The notes under the pieces were generated by a model that saw nothing but the letters and a program-made list of their open reading frames with translations, ran no database searches and had not been told where the DNA came from. DNA of 64,000 nucleotides from Phoenix dactylifera (Eukaryota > Streptophyta > Magnoliopsida > Arecales > Arecaceae). Of the stretch, positions 21,914 to 35,600 are shown piece after piece; the stretch's first letter is position 1, and each line of letters begins with the position of its first letter. The stretch spans positions 6,326,585 to 6,390,584 of the forward strand of contig NC_052399.1 in NCBI RefSeq assembly GCF_009389715.1, read 5' to 3'. The position numbers and the translations under genes were made by a program.

Positions 21914-22351
21914 TATCACAACTCAGGACTTCGCACAAAAAGATTAACCTAAATGTATTTTTTAGGTTTTTAGTCCTATATAAGTACTCAAGATTTTCTC
22001 AGCAAATAACTAATATAAGATTAAATACATGCCCGCACAGGTTCTCACATACTCTTCATATTCAAGCTCTGACGTCCTCGTCAGGCTAAGAATTTAAATC
22101 TATTCAAATCTAATCACAAACACCACGATCGGCTTATAGTCATCCTTCATGAATATGTACTGCAGTGTTCCCTAATCCACATAGGCTATATGCCGAGTTT
22201 GCTCTAATACTCTTTATCACAATCCAGGACCTCATCTAAAAAGGCTAGCCAGAAAGTATTTTTTAGATTTCTTGGTCCTGTTTAAGTACCTAAAATCTCC
22301 TCGGCGAATAACCGATGTGAGACTAAACACATACCCATATAGGTTCTCACA
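21914..22351 (-). mobile_element. Older TRIM copy, minus orientation
   Basis: It has LTR-like repeats at 21914-22049 and 22215-22351. Reversed, they match the LTRs of the TRIM at 13063-13499 (same pattern: accgatgtgagac, tcctcggcgaataac and acccaaaaaatac-type segments). The primer-binding site next to the right-hand repeat is mutated but recognisable on the minus strand. The flanks atttc and atttt are a 4-of-5 target duplication. It has more substitutions than the 13063 copy, so it is older. Confidence 0.85.
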
Positions 22352-23120
22352 ATTTTTTAAATATTTCATCTCCTATTTTACCCCTAGTTTCACTAGTGGT
22401 ATGCTCAATCTACTTGGCTACTACGCTGAGGCCTAGGAGGAGTGAGGAGGGGCAGCAGCTTAAATTTTCTCCATCTCAAAATAAATAAATAAAAGGAAAA
22501 CAAGGGCGATGCTAGGAATAGGCTTATATTGGGTTAATTAATTGATCAATAGTCTTAGTCTAGAAGTTCAAAGATAATATCATGGACAATTTCACATTAA
22601 CAGTACCTTGATTAAATGTTTGTGCATTTAAACCAAACGTTTCTTCATGCTCAGATGAAGATGTTATCTAGCCTATAAGGAAAAAAAATCAAATATATAT
22701 AAAATTTTTATAGAAATATCTTGTAGAAATCGTACCTATTAGTTTTCCCGAGTCCCAACCCACCCTCTATGATCCATTATGAATGAAAGACCCAGTTCGA
22801 TGCTATCAAGCCATCATCCCAAGCTCGCATGAAGAAAAAAAAAAGAAACGTAAAAAATTTCTTTTTTTAATAAAATTTGGGCAAAGAATCCAGCTAGAAT
22901 TCTTGTCCACCCGAACACGCCTAGGTTAGAGGGGCAGCGGCGCCGGTTTCCTTCTGGGTTGTTTTTGCTCGATATTTAAAAAGAAATCCCAAATACGCAA
23001 GGAAACACGGAAGCACGCCGAATATCTAATCGGGAACTGAAGAGTCTTGCAAACCAGCAAACCGCCTTACCAAATAACAAAAACAAAAACAATAATAATA
23101 GCAATAATAAGCCGCAGTTT
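22352..23120. other. Intergenic DNA and upstream region of OEP64
   Basis: No gene is seen. The sequence becomes richer in G+C after about 22900, then has a CAA/AATAAT-rich stretch (about 23075-23110) just before the presumed leader of OEP64. Confidence 0.5.
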
Positions 23121-23276
23121 TTTAGGGTAAAGAGACGAAGGGGCTGCGGCGTTATCCTCGCTCCCTTTCCCACTTCTCCGTGACATCCATCTCCTCTTAC
23201 TCCTTGCTCGCTCTCAGCAATCTTTTCGCTCCCAGAAGTAAGAAGTGCGCGCGAGAGGGGAGGAGAGAGACGGGTC

Positions 23277-23610
23277 ATGTCCTCCTCGACCAACCTATGG
23301 GTTCTCCTCGGCCTGGGCCTCGCCGGCGTCCTTCTCATGACCCGGCGGCTGAAGCGGGCCATCAAGCAGGATTTCGGGGCTTTCGTCGAGCGGCTCGAGC
23401 TCCTCCCTCCCCCTCAGCCCGCCCCTCCCAAGGCTCCCCATCCTTTGACTGGCCTCTCCTTCGCCGTCGCCGACATGTAAGCTTTTTCCTAAATCTATCC
23501 TTCTCTTATTCTTCTAATCCCCTGATCTAATCATCTCTTTCTCCCCTTTTTAATCTTTTCTAGGTTTTCTTCTCACTGTTCCAATCATCAGTTATGCCTA
23601 ATTTGTTCTT

Positions 23611-23655
<45 letters not shown>

Positions 23656-26600
23656 TTTTTGACGGTTTTGATTTGATAGTATGTTCCTTCCTGTTGTGAT
23701 TTAGGGCTTGTTGTTATGTAGTAGCAAGTGGTCATGAGCTTCTAGTGCTTGATTCCTTTCGGGGGAATAGGAGGCGGTGAAATATGATTTGGGTTATTAA
23801 TTTGATTCTGAGACTCAAAAGTATAATTTGATTCTGCCGGCCGGTGTTGGCTGCTGGCCGTGCAATGAGGACATGTTAAAGATAGCAACAAGAACGAGAT
23901 GCAAGCGACTAGAATTATGTATTTTATTGTGTTTCATAGCATAGAAATAATAACCCGCATACTGTGATAATTTTTGTTTGTTGTTGTGGACAATTTTAGG
24001 TATGAAAAGCTTAAGCAACTCACTTAAATCAATCAAGGCTTTCTACTTGGTTTCTACAAAATTATCCTTTAGATGAAGATATTTGGAATGAGATAGCCCT
24101 ATTACAGTAGTAGGGATTTGAACTCCCATACATAAGCAAAAGTTATAATGATAATTAGAAGCAAAAGGAATGCTATCTTGTTCATAGCTACCACCCTCCT
24201 ACACCACTAATTCCCTAGCTGCAAACCTAGAATGTCAATCATCATGTGCTGTTTCTAGGTGCTTTAGATATTGTGGGTGATAATGAATTGTGAGAGAGCA
24301 CGATTATTGACTCCTAATGACAGAATACTTTTACTTTTAACATATTCTAAATGTAAGACATTTGAAATCTTGGGTCCAAGCATGAATCAGATAACTAAAC
24401 CAATGACCACAAAGCATGTCAAATAGATTTTTTGCTCTTCGCTCCTCATATCTGCAAAATGTCACACATTCTGTCATTTTGGAACAATCTGCAGAGAAAG
24501 AGATGTGGTCATATAACTTGATTGAGTATGTTTATTGTTACTTCATCCCCATTTTCTTGGATTTAAGTCATTGCAAAGTCAACATTTATTTTCCTCTGAA
24601 ATTGGAGCTTGATACTTGATATGTAGTCTAGTTTTCACATCAGTGTCTTTGGATTCAACCATTTCTGTGAATTCATGATCAAACATGGTGAGGTGGACAT
24701 TCTTAATCTTTTGAACTTGTGTTTTTAGTACGTGCCAAGGCTGTTCTATTTTAAAATATATTAGTACTTTTGATTTTCTTGTAACTGCTTACTGCAAGTG
24801 ACTATTATGCTAGCTATCAAAGAAATCATGCCTCAAAACTTCTTTGACATACTTTAATGGCTTTCATTGGGCAATCATAGCTGAATTCTTGATTGCTTCA
24901 CTGATCAACAGATTCGATATCAATGGATATGTAACTGGATTCGGCAATCCAGACTGGGCAAAAACTCATGATCCTGCAGCACGGACATCTTCAGTGGTTT
25001 CAGCTCTCGTAGATGGGGGTGCTACTTGTGTTGGAAAAACAGTGATTGATGAGATGGCTTATAGGTCAGATTAGTATTTCATTATTCACATTTTCTGCTT
25101 ACATTTGTAACATAACATACAATCAATTTACCACTGTGCGGCCTCTTTTGACATTTGAACTGACCTCTTTCTATACAGCAGGGCCCCAATAGGGTTTCAG
25201 TGAAGATTTAAAATCTTATCATGTCTTTTTTTCTCTTGTGGTTTATTTTCCTTATAGTTTATGATGCCTTTGCTTAATTTAAATACATTATATTTTCAGT
25301 ATCAATGGTGAAAACAAACATTTTGGTACACCAACCAATCCTGCAGCTGTTGAGCGAATACCTGGAGGATGCTCGAGTGGATCAGCTGTAGCTGTTGCTA
25401 GTGGTCTAGTTGATTTCTCCTTGGGTGAGCTTCTAAACCACTAAATATTTTGTACAAAGATGTAATGATAACAAACATGACTGTTTTTTAAAAAATCATA
25501 GCCGGCTTGCCTTCTCTTAATATGTAATAACTAGCTTATAGACGTATATTGTGAAATACCACCCATTGAACTAGTCATGGTTGAGCTGATGAATACTAGT
25601 ATGCCGCAACCTGCATGCATTTAAGAAATTTACAGTTTCACATGTTTTATGACCTCATATAATCATGTTTGTGTGTTTGAGGATCTAGTGGAATACATAA
25701 CTTCCTGTATGTGGAAGACTTTTTAGTCTTCTCCCATAATTTGCACATTGGTGGCATTTTCTGTCCATCATCCGGTCTTACTGATTTATCACTCTCTTCT
25801 TTCCATAGCCATCTTCTGGATAAAGCCCATTTGTGTCAGGCTTTTCTGTCAGTTTGTTCAGTAGGTTGAATGATCTTGTTAGAAATTCTACAATGCTTCA
25901 TGGTTGGTTTGAGCTCCTACCATGAAGTTTTTGTATGTCCAAATGGCCATAGACTTAATAATGCTTCACTGATGAACAATAGTTTTATCTTTTCCTGCTG
26001 TAGCTTCTACTTATGCAATACGGAGGATGACTGCTTGGTCAAAACTGTGGCACTACCTCTAGTTTACTTTCACTGAATTTTTATAGAAGATCCTGGTCTT
26101 TGTACCTTGACATTTGTTGTATGCTCTTGGAGCTCTATTGTTGCTTTTTCTATTCTGGAGGTGACCTAGATATACATTGCCCTTGACCATGACCTCGACT
26201 ATTATTTGCTTAATTTTTTTGAGTTCTTTAGGAATGCAATAGAACCTCCAGTCTCAATAACATTTCTTGTGATGCAAATACATGGACGTTTTTGCTTTCT
26301 TGATTTTAGTTTTTGCTGTCCTCTTATACATATGTAGACAGAACTGATTAGGGAAAAAGTTCGGACTTAAGTGAACTTTTTAGGGTTCATTGGCCTCTAG
26401 AGTAATAAGAAAATCAATTAGTATTGTAGTTAAAGGGAATGCTTCTGTGATGATCTGGAGGGAGCGGATAGCAAATTGGATTATCATTTAACTGGAACCA
26501 AGCAATGGAGTATGATTGAGCAGGTTCGTGAGCTTATGCTTGCCAATTCCTGAATGCATCTCATATAAAAATATGGGCGATAGAGGCTTGGTTTTCATTG

Positions 26601-29600
26601 TTCCATGCATTTCATAGATTAACTTTCCTGTAGAAATTGCTTGCACCATTTTAGAGGAGTGAGATTGTGAGACAGTAGTATTATTCTGAAAAAGTGTAAC
26701 CTCCAATGAAAATTGATTGGTTTCTGAAAATCAAACTACCAACTGCAGCCTGCAAAGGGGTGTTACCATTTTGGGTTGACAAGCAATGGGTTTTGTAATT
26801 CCAATTTTTTCTTTGTTGACAAGCTAGTAAGACCTGCAAGTTAACAACCTTTAATACCTGAATGGTTTGTTTTAAGGTGATGTAGCCTGAAGCATCTTTC
26901 TTTAACTACAAAATACCTAATTCCATACTACGAAGTTCAATGGCCATTCTTGTCCATGTGAAATGGGTTTTATCGAGCATGACAGTAGTATTCTCCAGCA
27001 ACTGAATATGATGGTTCATCTTCTGTGACAGTGTAACTGACTTTTTATTTGATCGTGGTGGAATGTTAGATTTGGTTCCTGTTGTCTTCATCTGCTCCAA
27101 AAAATTCTTAATGTGTCATTTTAAGGGCCTACCAGTGATTATTTGAATCTTAACTGTTATTTACATTAACCTTGTTTCTTGTCTTTTACATCCATATTGA
27201 TTTTTTATTTTTTGGCTTGCATATTCATCCGCAAGGACTAGTTTTTATATTTACAGTAGAATTGTATCTGATATCTGAATTTCATTTTTGACTTGTCCAA
27301 TAATTTGAAATTGTCAAATGGAATTGTCCCAGCTGTGTTAATGTCAATATTTTCGACATATGAGGCATAGTTCTTCTTGCAACTCAGGAATCATCAGAAC
27401 ATCAGTATTTGATTAGTTTTCTTTTGATTTGTGCTGCAAAAAGGAGAAAAAAGGGTTACTCTTGTCATATATGCATCATGGGCAGTTCCTTTATTGACTC
27501 ATAAACATGTGTAGGTGTTGACACTATCGGTGGTGTGAGGATACCTGGGGGATTTTGTGGTATATTAGCATTCCGACCTTCACATGCTGCTGTTTCGAAT
27601 ATTGGTGTTATTCCAGTCTCACCAAGTCTTGACACTGTAGGTACGCGCATAAATTTTTCACAATTTAAATTCTTCCTATTTTTGCGCTCTAAGATATATA
27701 CTTATTTGAAGCTATGGGACTCTTCTTAGAGTACATTTTGTTTGTTGTTTGCTAAAGCAATAATGACAATGGTTAGAATTAGCTGTCATGGACATGGGTG
27801 GAGCATGGTAATACAGATATGGATGTGATATATAAATTTTCCTAAAAGTATGATATACCTTCCCGCTTCTATATATCCTTATGTCATCACATGCATGTAT
27901 GAATAGCTTAATGTCTATACAAATGTAGAGGCATGCTGTACGTAGCTGATGAGTTTTGAAGTTTAAATGTAACTTCATGTATCTTTCGATCAAATGTTCA
28001 GATACATCAAACTTCTTTAGTAACCATATGAGGTTTTTTTATTTGGATCAGGGATTTAGGGATCCCCCTTAGTTGGCCCACATGGGCCACACTGACTGGG
28101 AGTGGCCCATGGCATTATTGGTAAAAAACTTGAACTGACTCCTGCCAGTACCACTTGGTAGCAGGTTAAAGGTGTGAAGACACTTGGGGCTCATTTGAAG
28201 GTCAGGAGGGGAGTTTTTAGCTAGGTCAACAAGGTGACAGCAATGTGTCATTGATGTAAGTCACTGCATCGAAATTTGAAACAAAATAAGCGTTAAAATA
28301 ACAATTTCATATCAAATATCGCCTGCCTAGCTAGAAGAAACGTTAAAGGTATAGAAATTAAAAGGATGGAAAAAGCCAATTCTAGCGAGAAAAGGCCATG
28401 CAGCAGGGCAAGCCAGCCTGCCGTGACCATACTGACCCATGCCCTGCATCAGTTTGACATGTGCCGTGGTACATGCCATGCAGGTTGGTGACTGGCATGG
28501 ATACTGTTGGGGGGAAAAATGGACCACCCCACAAATACAATTAAAGCACCCAAATCCGACAGCAAGCCGAGCTCATGCAGGCCGAGCCGAGCACAGAAGG
28601 CCGAGCCGAGCTCAGAGGACCGAGTCAAGCTCATGCAAGCCGAGTCGAGCTCAGAAGGCCGAGCCGAGCTCATGTAGGCCGAGCCGAGCTCAGAAGACCG
28701 AGCCGAGCTCATGCAAGCCGAGCTTAGAAGGCCGAGCTCATGCAGTCCGAGTCGAGCTCATGCAGGCCGAGCTCAGAAGGCCGAGCTCGTGCAGACCGAG
28801 CTCATGCAGGCCGAGCTCAAAAGGTTGCCGAGCATAGAAGGCCAAGCACAGAAGGCCGAGCTGACCTCAGAAGGCCAACCTCGTCGTCCACATGCTGCAG
28901 CCATGCCCTGCAGCAGCCTCACCGCACCATGCTTTACTTGCCGGCTATGCTACGATATATCAACCAGGGATCATACCCTGTTACGACTGTCAACGCCTCA
29001 CCATTCCCAAGAATGGACTGCACTGCGCGCCACAAGCAAGCTCTGTCTGTGCGCCATCTCCCATGATGGAAACGGGCCATCCACGGCAACTCATTACTTC
29101 ACACGCCCACGTCCAATCGTGACGGTAACCCTTTAATTCGTCCAGTCACATCACAGGTAATCCTACTACTCCTATAAAAGGTAGGCTTCTTCCTCCCAAA
29201 GGGGAGGCTTCGGACTTCTACATACAGTCCATCTCCTTCTCCAAAATTAAGCCCCCCTCTGACTTAAGCATCGGAGGGCCGCCGCCGGAAACCTCGGCCA
29301 CCGTTTTTTTCAGGTCCCCCGGAGGACGCCGCCCGCCGACGGACCGCCACCCACCATCTCACGCTGGAGCTCCTCCTTCTGAGCCGACGGCCGCCTCCGG
29401 ATCCAATTTCCAGCAACAGTTGGCGCAGAGGAAGGGACCGAGTCGTGGCCATGAAGCTAAGGAGTAAGGGAGCCTCTAACGCCTTCCGGCATTGTGTACC
29501 AAGTTCTGGACACTCAATCCAGAACCTATCACCAAGGCCTCCGGCGGATCCAGTCCTCCAAGTTCAACCAGAGCAGTTCAACCTGCTTGTTCAACAAGTC

Positions 29601-32600
29601 CAAGCACTCACTGCGGCCGTTCAAGGCCTGCGGCAAGTAGAAGACCAACCTTTACTACCTCCTCACGAGCATGAGTCCTCAGGACGCCGCTCGCGATGTT
29701 ATTTCTCTGTGGAGTGTCGCCACCATCGAAGCTCCCACCGAGCTCGACCCCCAAGCTCACGCATCCATTATTCTAAGAGCTCGCGCCGAAGCCTGACGCC
29801 TCGAGTACGGGAGCATCTATATGAGGCGGGGTTTGCCCCATGCCAAGCTGCAACAGGAGCCCCACCCGAGCTCGGTAGAAAAGTCGAGGACTTGGAGTGG
29901 CAGATACAGATGCTTCAAGACCAAGGCCCAAAGCGAGACGCCGACCTTGACTTTACAACAGAATTTTCATTCCCTCAATGGATCATGGATGAATCAATCC
30001 CCCAGAGGTTCAAGATGCCACAGATTGAGCCATATGATGGCTCATCCGATCCTCTGGATCATTTGGAGAGCTACAAGGCCCTTATGACACTCCAAGGAGC
30101 CACAGACGCTCTACTCTGCAAAGCCTTCCCAGCGACTCTCCGCAAGGCAGCTCGTCTTTGGTTCTCCGGACTAAAACCTAGCTCGATTCTCTCCTTTGAA
30201 CAGCTGGGCAGGCAGCTCGCCACCCATTTTGCCGCTAGCCGGCGTCAGCGCCGGACCTCAGACTCCCTCTTCGCCATCAAGCAGAAGGAGGGAGAATCCT
30301 TAAAAGACTACATCAGTCGCTTTACCTCGGCCACATGGGAGGTTCGCAATCTCGACCAGTCAATCGCCATGTCGGCATTGAAGAATGGAGCTCGGTCCTA
30401 CAAATTTCTCCTCCATCGAGAAGAGCTTCTCCGCCGACTTTGTTGAAATGTTGGCCCGAGCTCGCAAGTACGCCAAGGCTGAGGAAGCCATGGCCTCTCG
30501 GCGAGAGGCAGCCGAACAACCTGCCAAGATGCAGAAGATGCGCCACGAGGAGCGCTCCCAACCAAGCAGCAGATCCCTCTGGCATGAGAAAGAGCCTCTT
30601 TGGCCCAAGAGCCTAGCTCACTCGAGGTTTTTCCTCCAAAAGTTTCAGACATACACTCCCCTCACATCTACCCGAGCATAGATCTTCATGGAGATTGAGG
30701 GTCAGGGCTACCTCCGACCTCCATTGAGGATGCGACCGACAGAGTCACGGAAGCACTCCAAAAAGTACTGCCACTTCCACCGAGATTGCGGCCATGATAC
30801 GGAGGATTGCTTCGAGCTCCGTGATGAGATCGAGGCACTTGTCCGTCGAGGTCGGTTGAGTTGTTTTGTCCGTGATCATGCCTACAGGAGAGAGCCTGAG
30901 GAACAAAACCTAGTGCCGCGTGAGGAGCAGGACGACAACTGACCTCTCGCAGGCATCAACAATATCATCAGAGGGCGGGTGAGTAGAGGCGCCTGAAGCA
31001 TCGAGCTCGGAAGAAGGAGTTTCCTCAAAGCATCCGTGTACTACGAAAGTCATCTCCTTTTCCGATGAAGACTAAAAGAGTGTTGAGCCCTTTTTATGAC
31101 GACGCTGTAGCTATTTCCTTCATCATTGCAAGGCTTTAAAAAGAATTTTAGTACATAATGAAAGCTCGGCTGATGCCTTATTTTGTATGCCTTCCAAAGG
31201 ATGAGCGCTCCTCTGGCTAGATTCACAGGAGATTCCACCCCAAGAAAGTACTATGAAGTTAAATCCTCTCATGGTCCAGAAGATCGAGCTCATGTAGGCC
31301 GAGCCAAGCTCAGAAGACAAAGCGAGCTCATGCAAGCCGAGCTCATGCAGGCCGAGCTGAGCTCAGAAGACCGAGCCGAGCTCATGCAGGCCGAGCCGAG
31401 CTCAGAAAGCCGAGCTCAGAAGGCCGAGCCGAGGTCACGCAGGCCGAGCTCATGCAAACCGAGCCGAGCTCATGAAGACCGAGCCGAGCTCATGCAAGCC
31501 GAGCTCAGAATGCCGAGCCGAGGTCACGCAGGCCGAGCTCATGCAGGCCGAGCTCACGCGGATCGAGCTCATGCAGGCCGAGCTCAGAAGAACTAGCTCC
31601 AAAGGCCAACCTCAGAAGGCCGGTGCTAAGCCAAGTCCTGAGGGACTTCAAAGCTCGAGAGCCATTAAAAAGTCTCCAAAAAGGTACAGGACGCCACTTT
31701 GGCTTTAAATAATTTTAATATTTTACCTATTTTCAGGTCGGAGAATCCAAAAAACGACCTACGGGTATCCCTATCTCCAACGTCGCCCCGCTCCGAATAA
31801 ATACGCACGATCACCAACGGAGGAAGTCCGTCTCCTGTATGTGTCTCCAATGATGCCCCGACCAAGCTCGGAACGCCAATTCGACGACATTCGACGCCCT
31901 TCGACGACATCCGACGCCATGTCAATGCCATTCGACGCCATGTCAACGCCGTTCGACGTCCTTCAACGACATTCGACGCCTCCTACGACAACACGCCCCG
32001 ATCTGAGTGGGGGCACCCTGCTGAGTCGACCACAAGCCAAAGAAGGCCGCTGAGTCGACCTGAAGCACTTAGCTCCAACTGCATGAGAGGTACACTCTAC
32101 TTGGCACGTACGTCTCCATAGATGTTTGGCTATATTACAGGATGATCGACGACTGGACTACTTCCTTCGCCCAAGCCAAAAAGCAGCTCAAACTCGGAAG
32201 TCGGGGGGTAGTGTTGGGAGAAAAATGGACCACCCCACAAATACAATTAAAGCACCCAAATCCGACAGCAAGTCGAGCTCATGCAGGCCGAGCCGAGCTC
32301 AGAAGGCCGAGCCGAGCTTAGAGGACCGAGTCGAGCTCATGTAAGCCGAGCTCAGAAGGCCGAGCCGAGCTTAGAAGACCGAGCCGAGCTCATGCAGGCC
32401 GAGCCAAGCTCAGAAGGCCGAGCCGAGCTTAGAAGGCCGAGCTCAGAAGGCTGAGCTCGTGCAGACCGAGCTCATGCAGTCCGAGCCGGGCTCATGTAGG
32501 CTGAGCTCAGAAGGCTGCCGAGCACAGAAGGCCAAGCACATAAGGCCGAGCTGACCTCAGAAGGCCGACCTTGTCGTCCACATGCTACAGCCATGCCCTG

Positions 32601-35600
32601 CAGCAGCCTCACTGCACCATGCTTTACTTGCCGGCCACGCTACGACATATCAACCAAGGATCATACCCTGCTACGACTATCAACGCCTCACCATTCCCAA
32701 GAATGGACTGCACTACGTGCCTCAAGCAAGCTCTGGCTGCGCGCCATCTCCTCCCATGATGAGAACGGGCCATCCACGGCAACTCATTACTTCATACGCC
32801 CACGTTCAATCGTGACGGTAACCCTTTAATTCGCCCAGTCACATCACAGGTAACCCTACCACTCCCATAAAAGGAAGGCTTCTTCCTCCCAAAGGGAAAG
32901 CTTCGGACTTCTACATACAGTCCCTCTCCTTCTCCAAAATTAAGCCCCCCTCTGACTTAAGCATCGGAGGGCCGCCGCCGGAAACCCCGGCCACCGGCTT
33001 TTTGCAGGTCCCCCGGAGGACGCCGCCCGCCGACGGACCGCCACCCGCCATCTCACGCCGCAGCTCCTCCTTCCCAGCCGACGGCCTCCCCCGGGTCCAA
33101 TTTCCAGCAACAGATACCCAACATGACTTTTTAATCCTTGAATTGGATCAGTATCCTTCAGTGGTAATATATCATGATCATGGCCATCATAATTATCGAT
33201 ATATGATCATAGTCAAGAGCATGAACTTCTAAACTACACCTGCCAACCCATCTAGGATAATTGATAGTAGATAGAAGATTTTTTTCATTATTGGGCTGGG
33301 CTTGGATCTGCTTGTTTCGGTTCAATTATAATTATTCTGGAATTTGGTTAGTTTTTTCATCTTTATTTTTTCTGCTGACCTAAAATGAACCTGATCTGAC
33401 CTTAACTCACCTGTACCTGCCAATCTGCCTGAAATAATTGGGTTTGTGTGAATGTTTTTTGTTCTCAGCTTAGGAACAGGCCTGCCTATTCCAATGAAAT
33501 TAAGATAGGGTTGGGTTCATTTTTTTTTAACCACTTGATCAGCATTTAACATAAATGCTCAAGGAAGTTTTTGTTAAATTATAACTGTATAATCTTCATA
33601 GTGAAATGCATTGAAAGAATATATTTTTTGCTAGTTTATTCAGCATCGTTTTAATATTAATTAGGTATTTTGTGTTTCAATTTGTTAAAACATGGCATAT
33701 AGGGTGAACATTTTACAGGAAGAAATTTTGTTCATGTAATTAGCTCATATTTCTGCTATGCAGGATTATTTGCTAAGGATCCCAGTATCTTGCGTCGTGT
33801 GTCTCACATACTGCTTCAACTTCCATATGCTGATCACCGCCAGCCTAGACATATGATTATAGCAGATGATTGTTTTGAACTATTAAAGATTCCAAATAGC
33901 AGGGCGACTCAGGTGGTGATCAAATCTACAGAGAAGCTGTTTGGAAGTATGTTTTAGCTTATTGATCCATATTGTCTGTAGGTTTTCTGCAAGTGCTTAA
34001 TTATCTTCTATTTACTGTCCATGGATAGCATGTCTTTGTATTGTTGATCTACCTTGTCAGTAACATTATTAATTGATGGCTTCAGGGCAACTTCTAAACC
34101 ATGTAAATTTAGGAGAGTATCTGGCTTCTAAAATATCCAGCTTGAAACAGCTTCAAAATGGGAAGAAAAGTGGTGATTCAAAGACTGCATTATTATCACT
34201 TGCAAATGCTATGCGGCTGCTTTACAAGTAAGCTCCTTGTATAGTTGAAAATCATACAACTTTTGGATATTTTTTGTGTTGTTTTATGGTATGTTTGTTT
34301 TTGTTACTTGAATGCCAATATTGTATCCGTAGTTTGTGTTATTTAACCTATTCATGGAGCTCATGCTTTTCATTTTTGCAAATTCATCAATACAATTTTA
34401 AGGCCCTAAAGTTTGGGGATGAAAGATGGTTTTATCTTGGCAGGTAATATAAATATAATCATGTTAACCTGGTTATTTTGACAGTGTTGAGCACTCCGTC
34501 TCCTACCCATGATTGTCATTAAATTTATTAAAATGATAAGATAATGCACCAAATTCAGCCAGTGAAATATTGCAAGCACAAAGCAATAATAATTCATGAA
34601 AACAAGATTTGTCGTGTTCAACTTCAAACACAAGGCAACAAAAACATGACTAGCATGTTGTGTTACTTTTCCATGTTTGAAATGAACCACTTTTTCTTGT
34701 CCAGAATTTTATACTTATTTTTGGATGTGTAATATCACTTTTTCCTCATGTCAGGAAGTTTATGGTTCTAATCCTGGTACATCTATATTTGTTTGTCAAA
34801 GACTCAAAGAACATATTGGTACTTGGTACACATAAATTAACTCTCTTATGTAATAAAAAAACTAAAAACAGATTATGCTTAATTTGTTTTTTTTAATTTG
34901 ATTTTGCTTAGAAATTGCAGAGAAATGATTGTAGTGGCGGCTAGTTATACAGTTTAAAGTTTTGTTTCAGGTCTATTGTCAAAGAACTATGTGTTAGTCC
35001 TTGCCCATTTGCTACCATGACTAATGCTTCCAACATTCTTTTCAATAGAATAATATTATTATAATTCCTAACATTTGTAGGTCAATCATAAAAACACTGT
35101 TTATCTTTTTATCATTATCTAGGTCTATGTTTTATGGTATATTAAAAAATCACTCCTAATGAAGAAAATTCAGCCATCAAATAACTGAGACATATAATTA
35201 TTGTCACCTCTTATATATGAATTCTATCTATGTGCGTCCTCCCTCTCTCTCTTCTCTCTCTCTCCCCCTCGCCATTGCTTCCCGCTATGCACCCAGATCT
35301 TCTTCTGTTCCAAATAATTCTACTCAACATCATCATGTTAAAGATATGGAATGCTACTTAAATGAAGCACCCCTGCATTGGTAAATCTAAAGGAGGATTT
35401 ATTTCATAGATTCATCTTCACCTTTTAAGAATTTTTCACGATGGTTACTTTCCATATGTTTCATATGATTTTAATACCCACATCAGTGGTCTTATGTGGT
35501 CCAGTTTCAATTAACTAAGACTGGAAAAAAGGTATATCTTAAGAAAAATGATGCTACCATTTCCTTTTGTGCTGAAAAGAAACATGCAAAAATAATTCTT

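Larger units (their letters stand above)
28505..33112 (+). mobile_element. Gag-only LTR retroelement (TR-GAG type) nested in OEP64 intron 4
   Basis: LTRs at 28505-29418 (914 bp) and 32212-33112 (901 bp) start TGTTG and end CAACA. The 5-mer gatac lies at 28500-28504 and again at 33113-33117, a perfect target duplication. A candidate primer-binding site (ttggcgcagagg) follows the left LTR, and a G-rich tract (tcggggggtag) precedes the right LTR. The 2.8 kb interior encodes a Gypsy-type gag only; no protease, reverse transcriptase or integrase is present. Same orientation as the gene. The LTRs differ by several percent plus indels in a minisatellite, so insertion is not very recent. Confidence 0.95.

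Noticed and set aside
28439..29136. Long open frames with repeating MQAEL/RPSSC/RAQKAE peptides
   Set aside because: They follow the GAGCTC minisatellite of an LTR, are open in several frames, and recur in the other LTR; a repeat artefact, not a gene.
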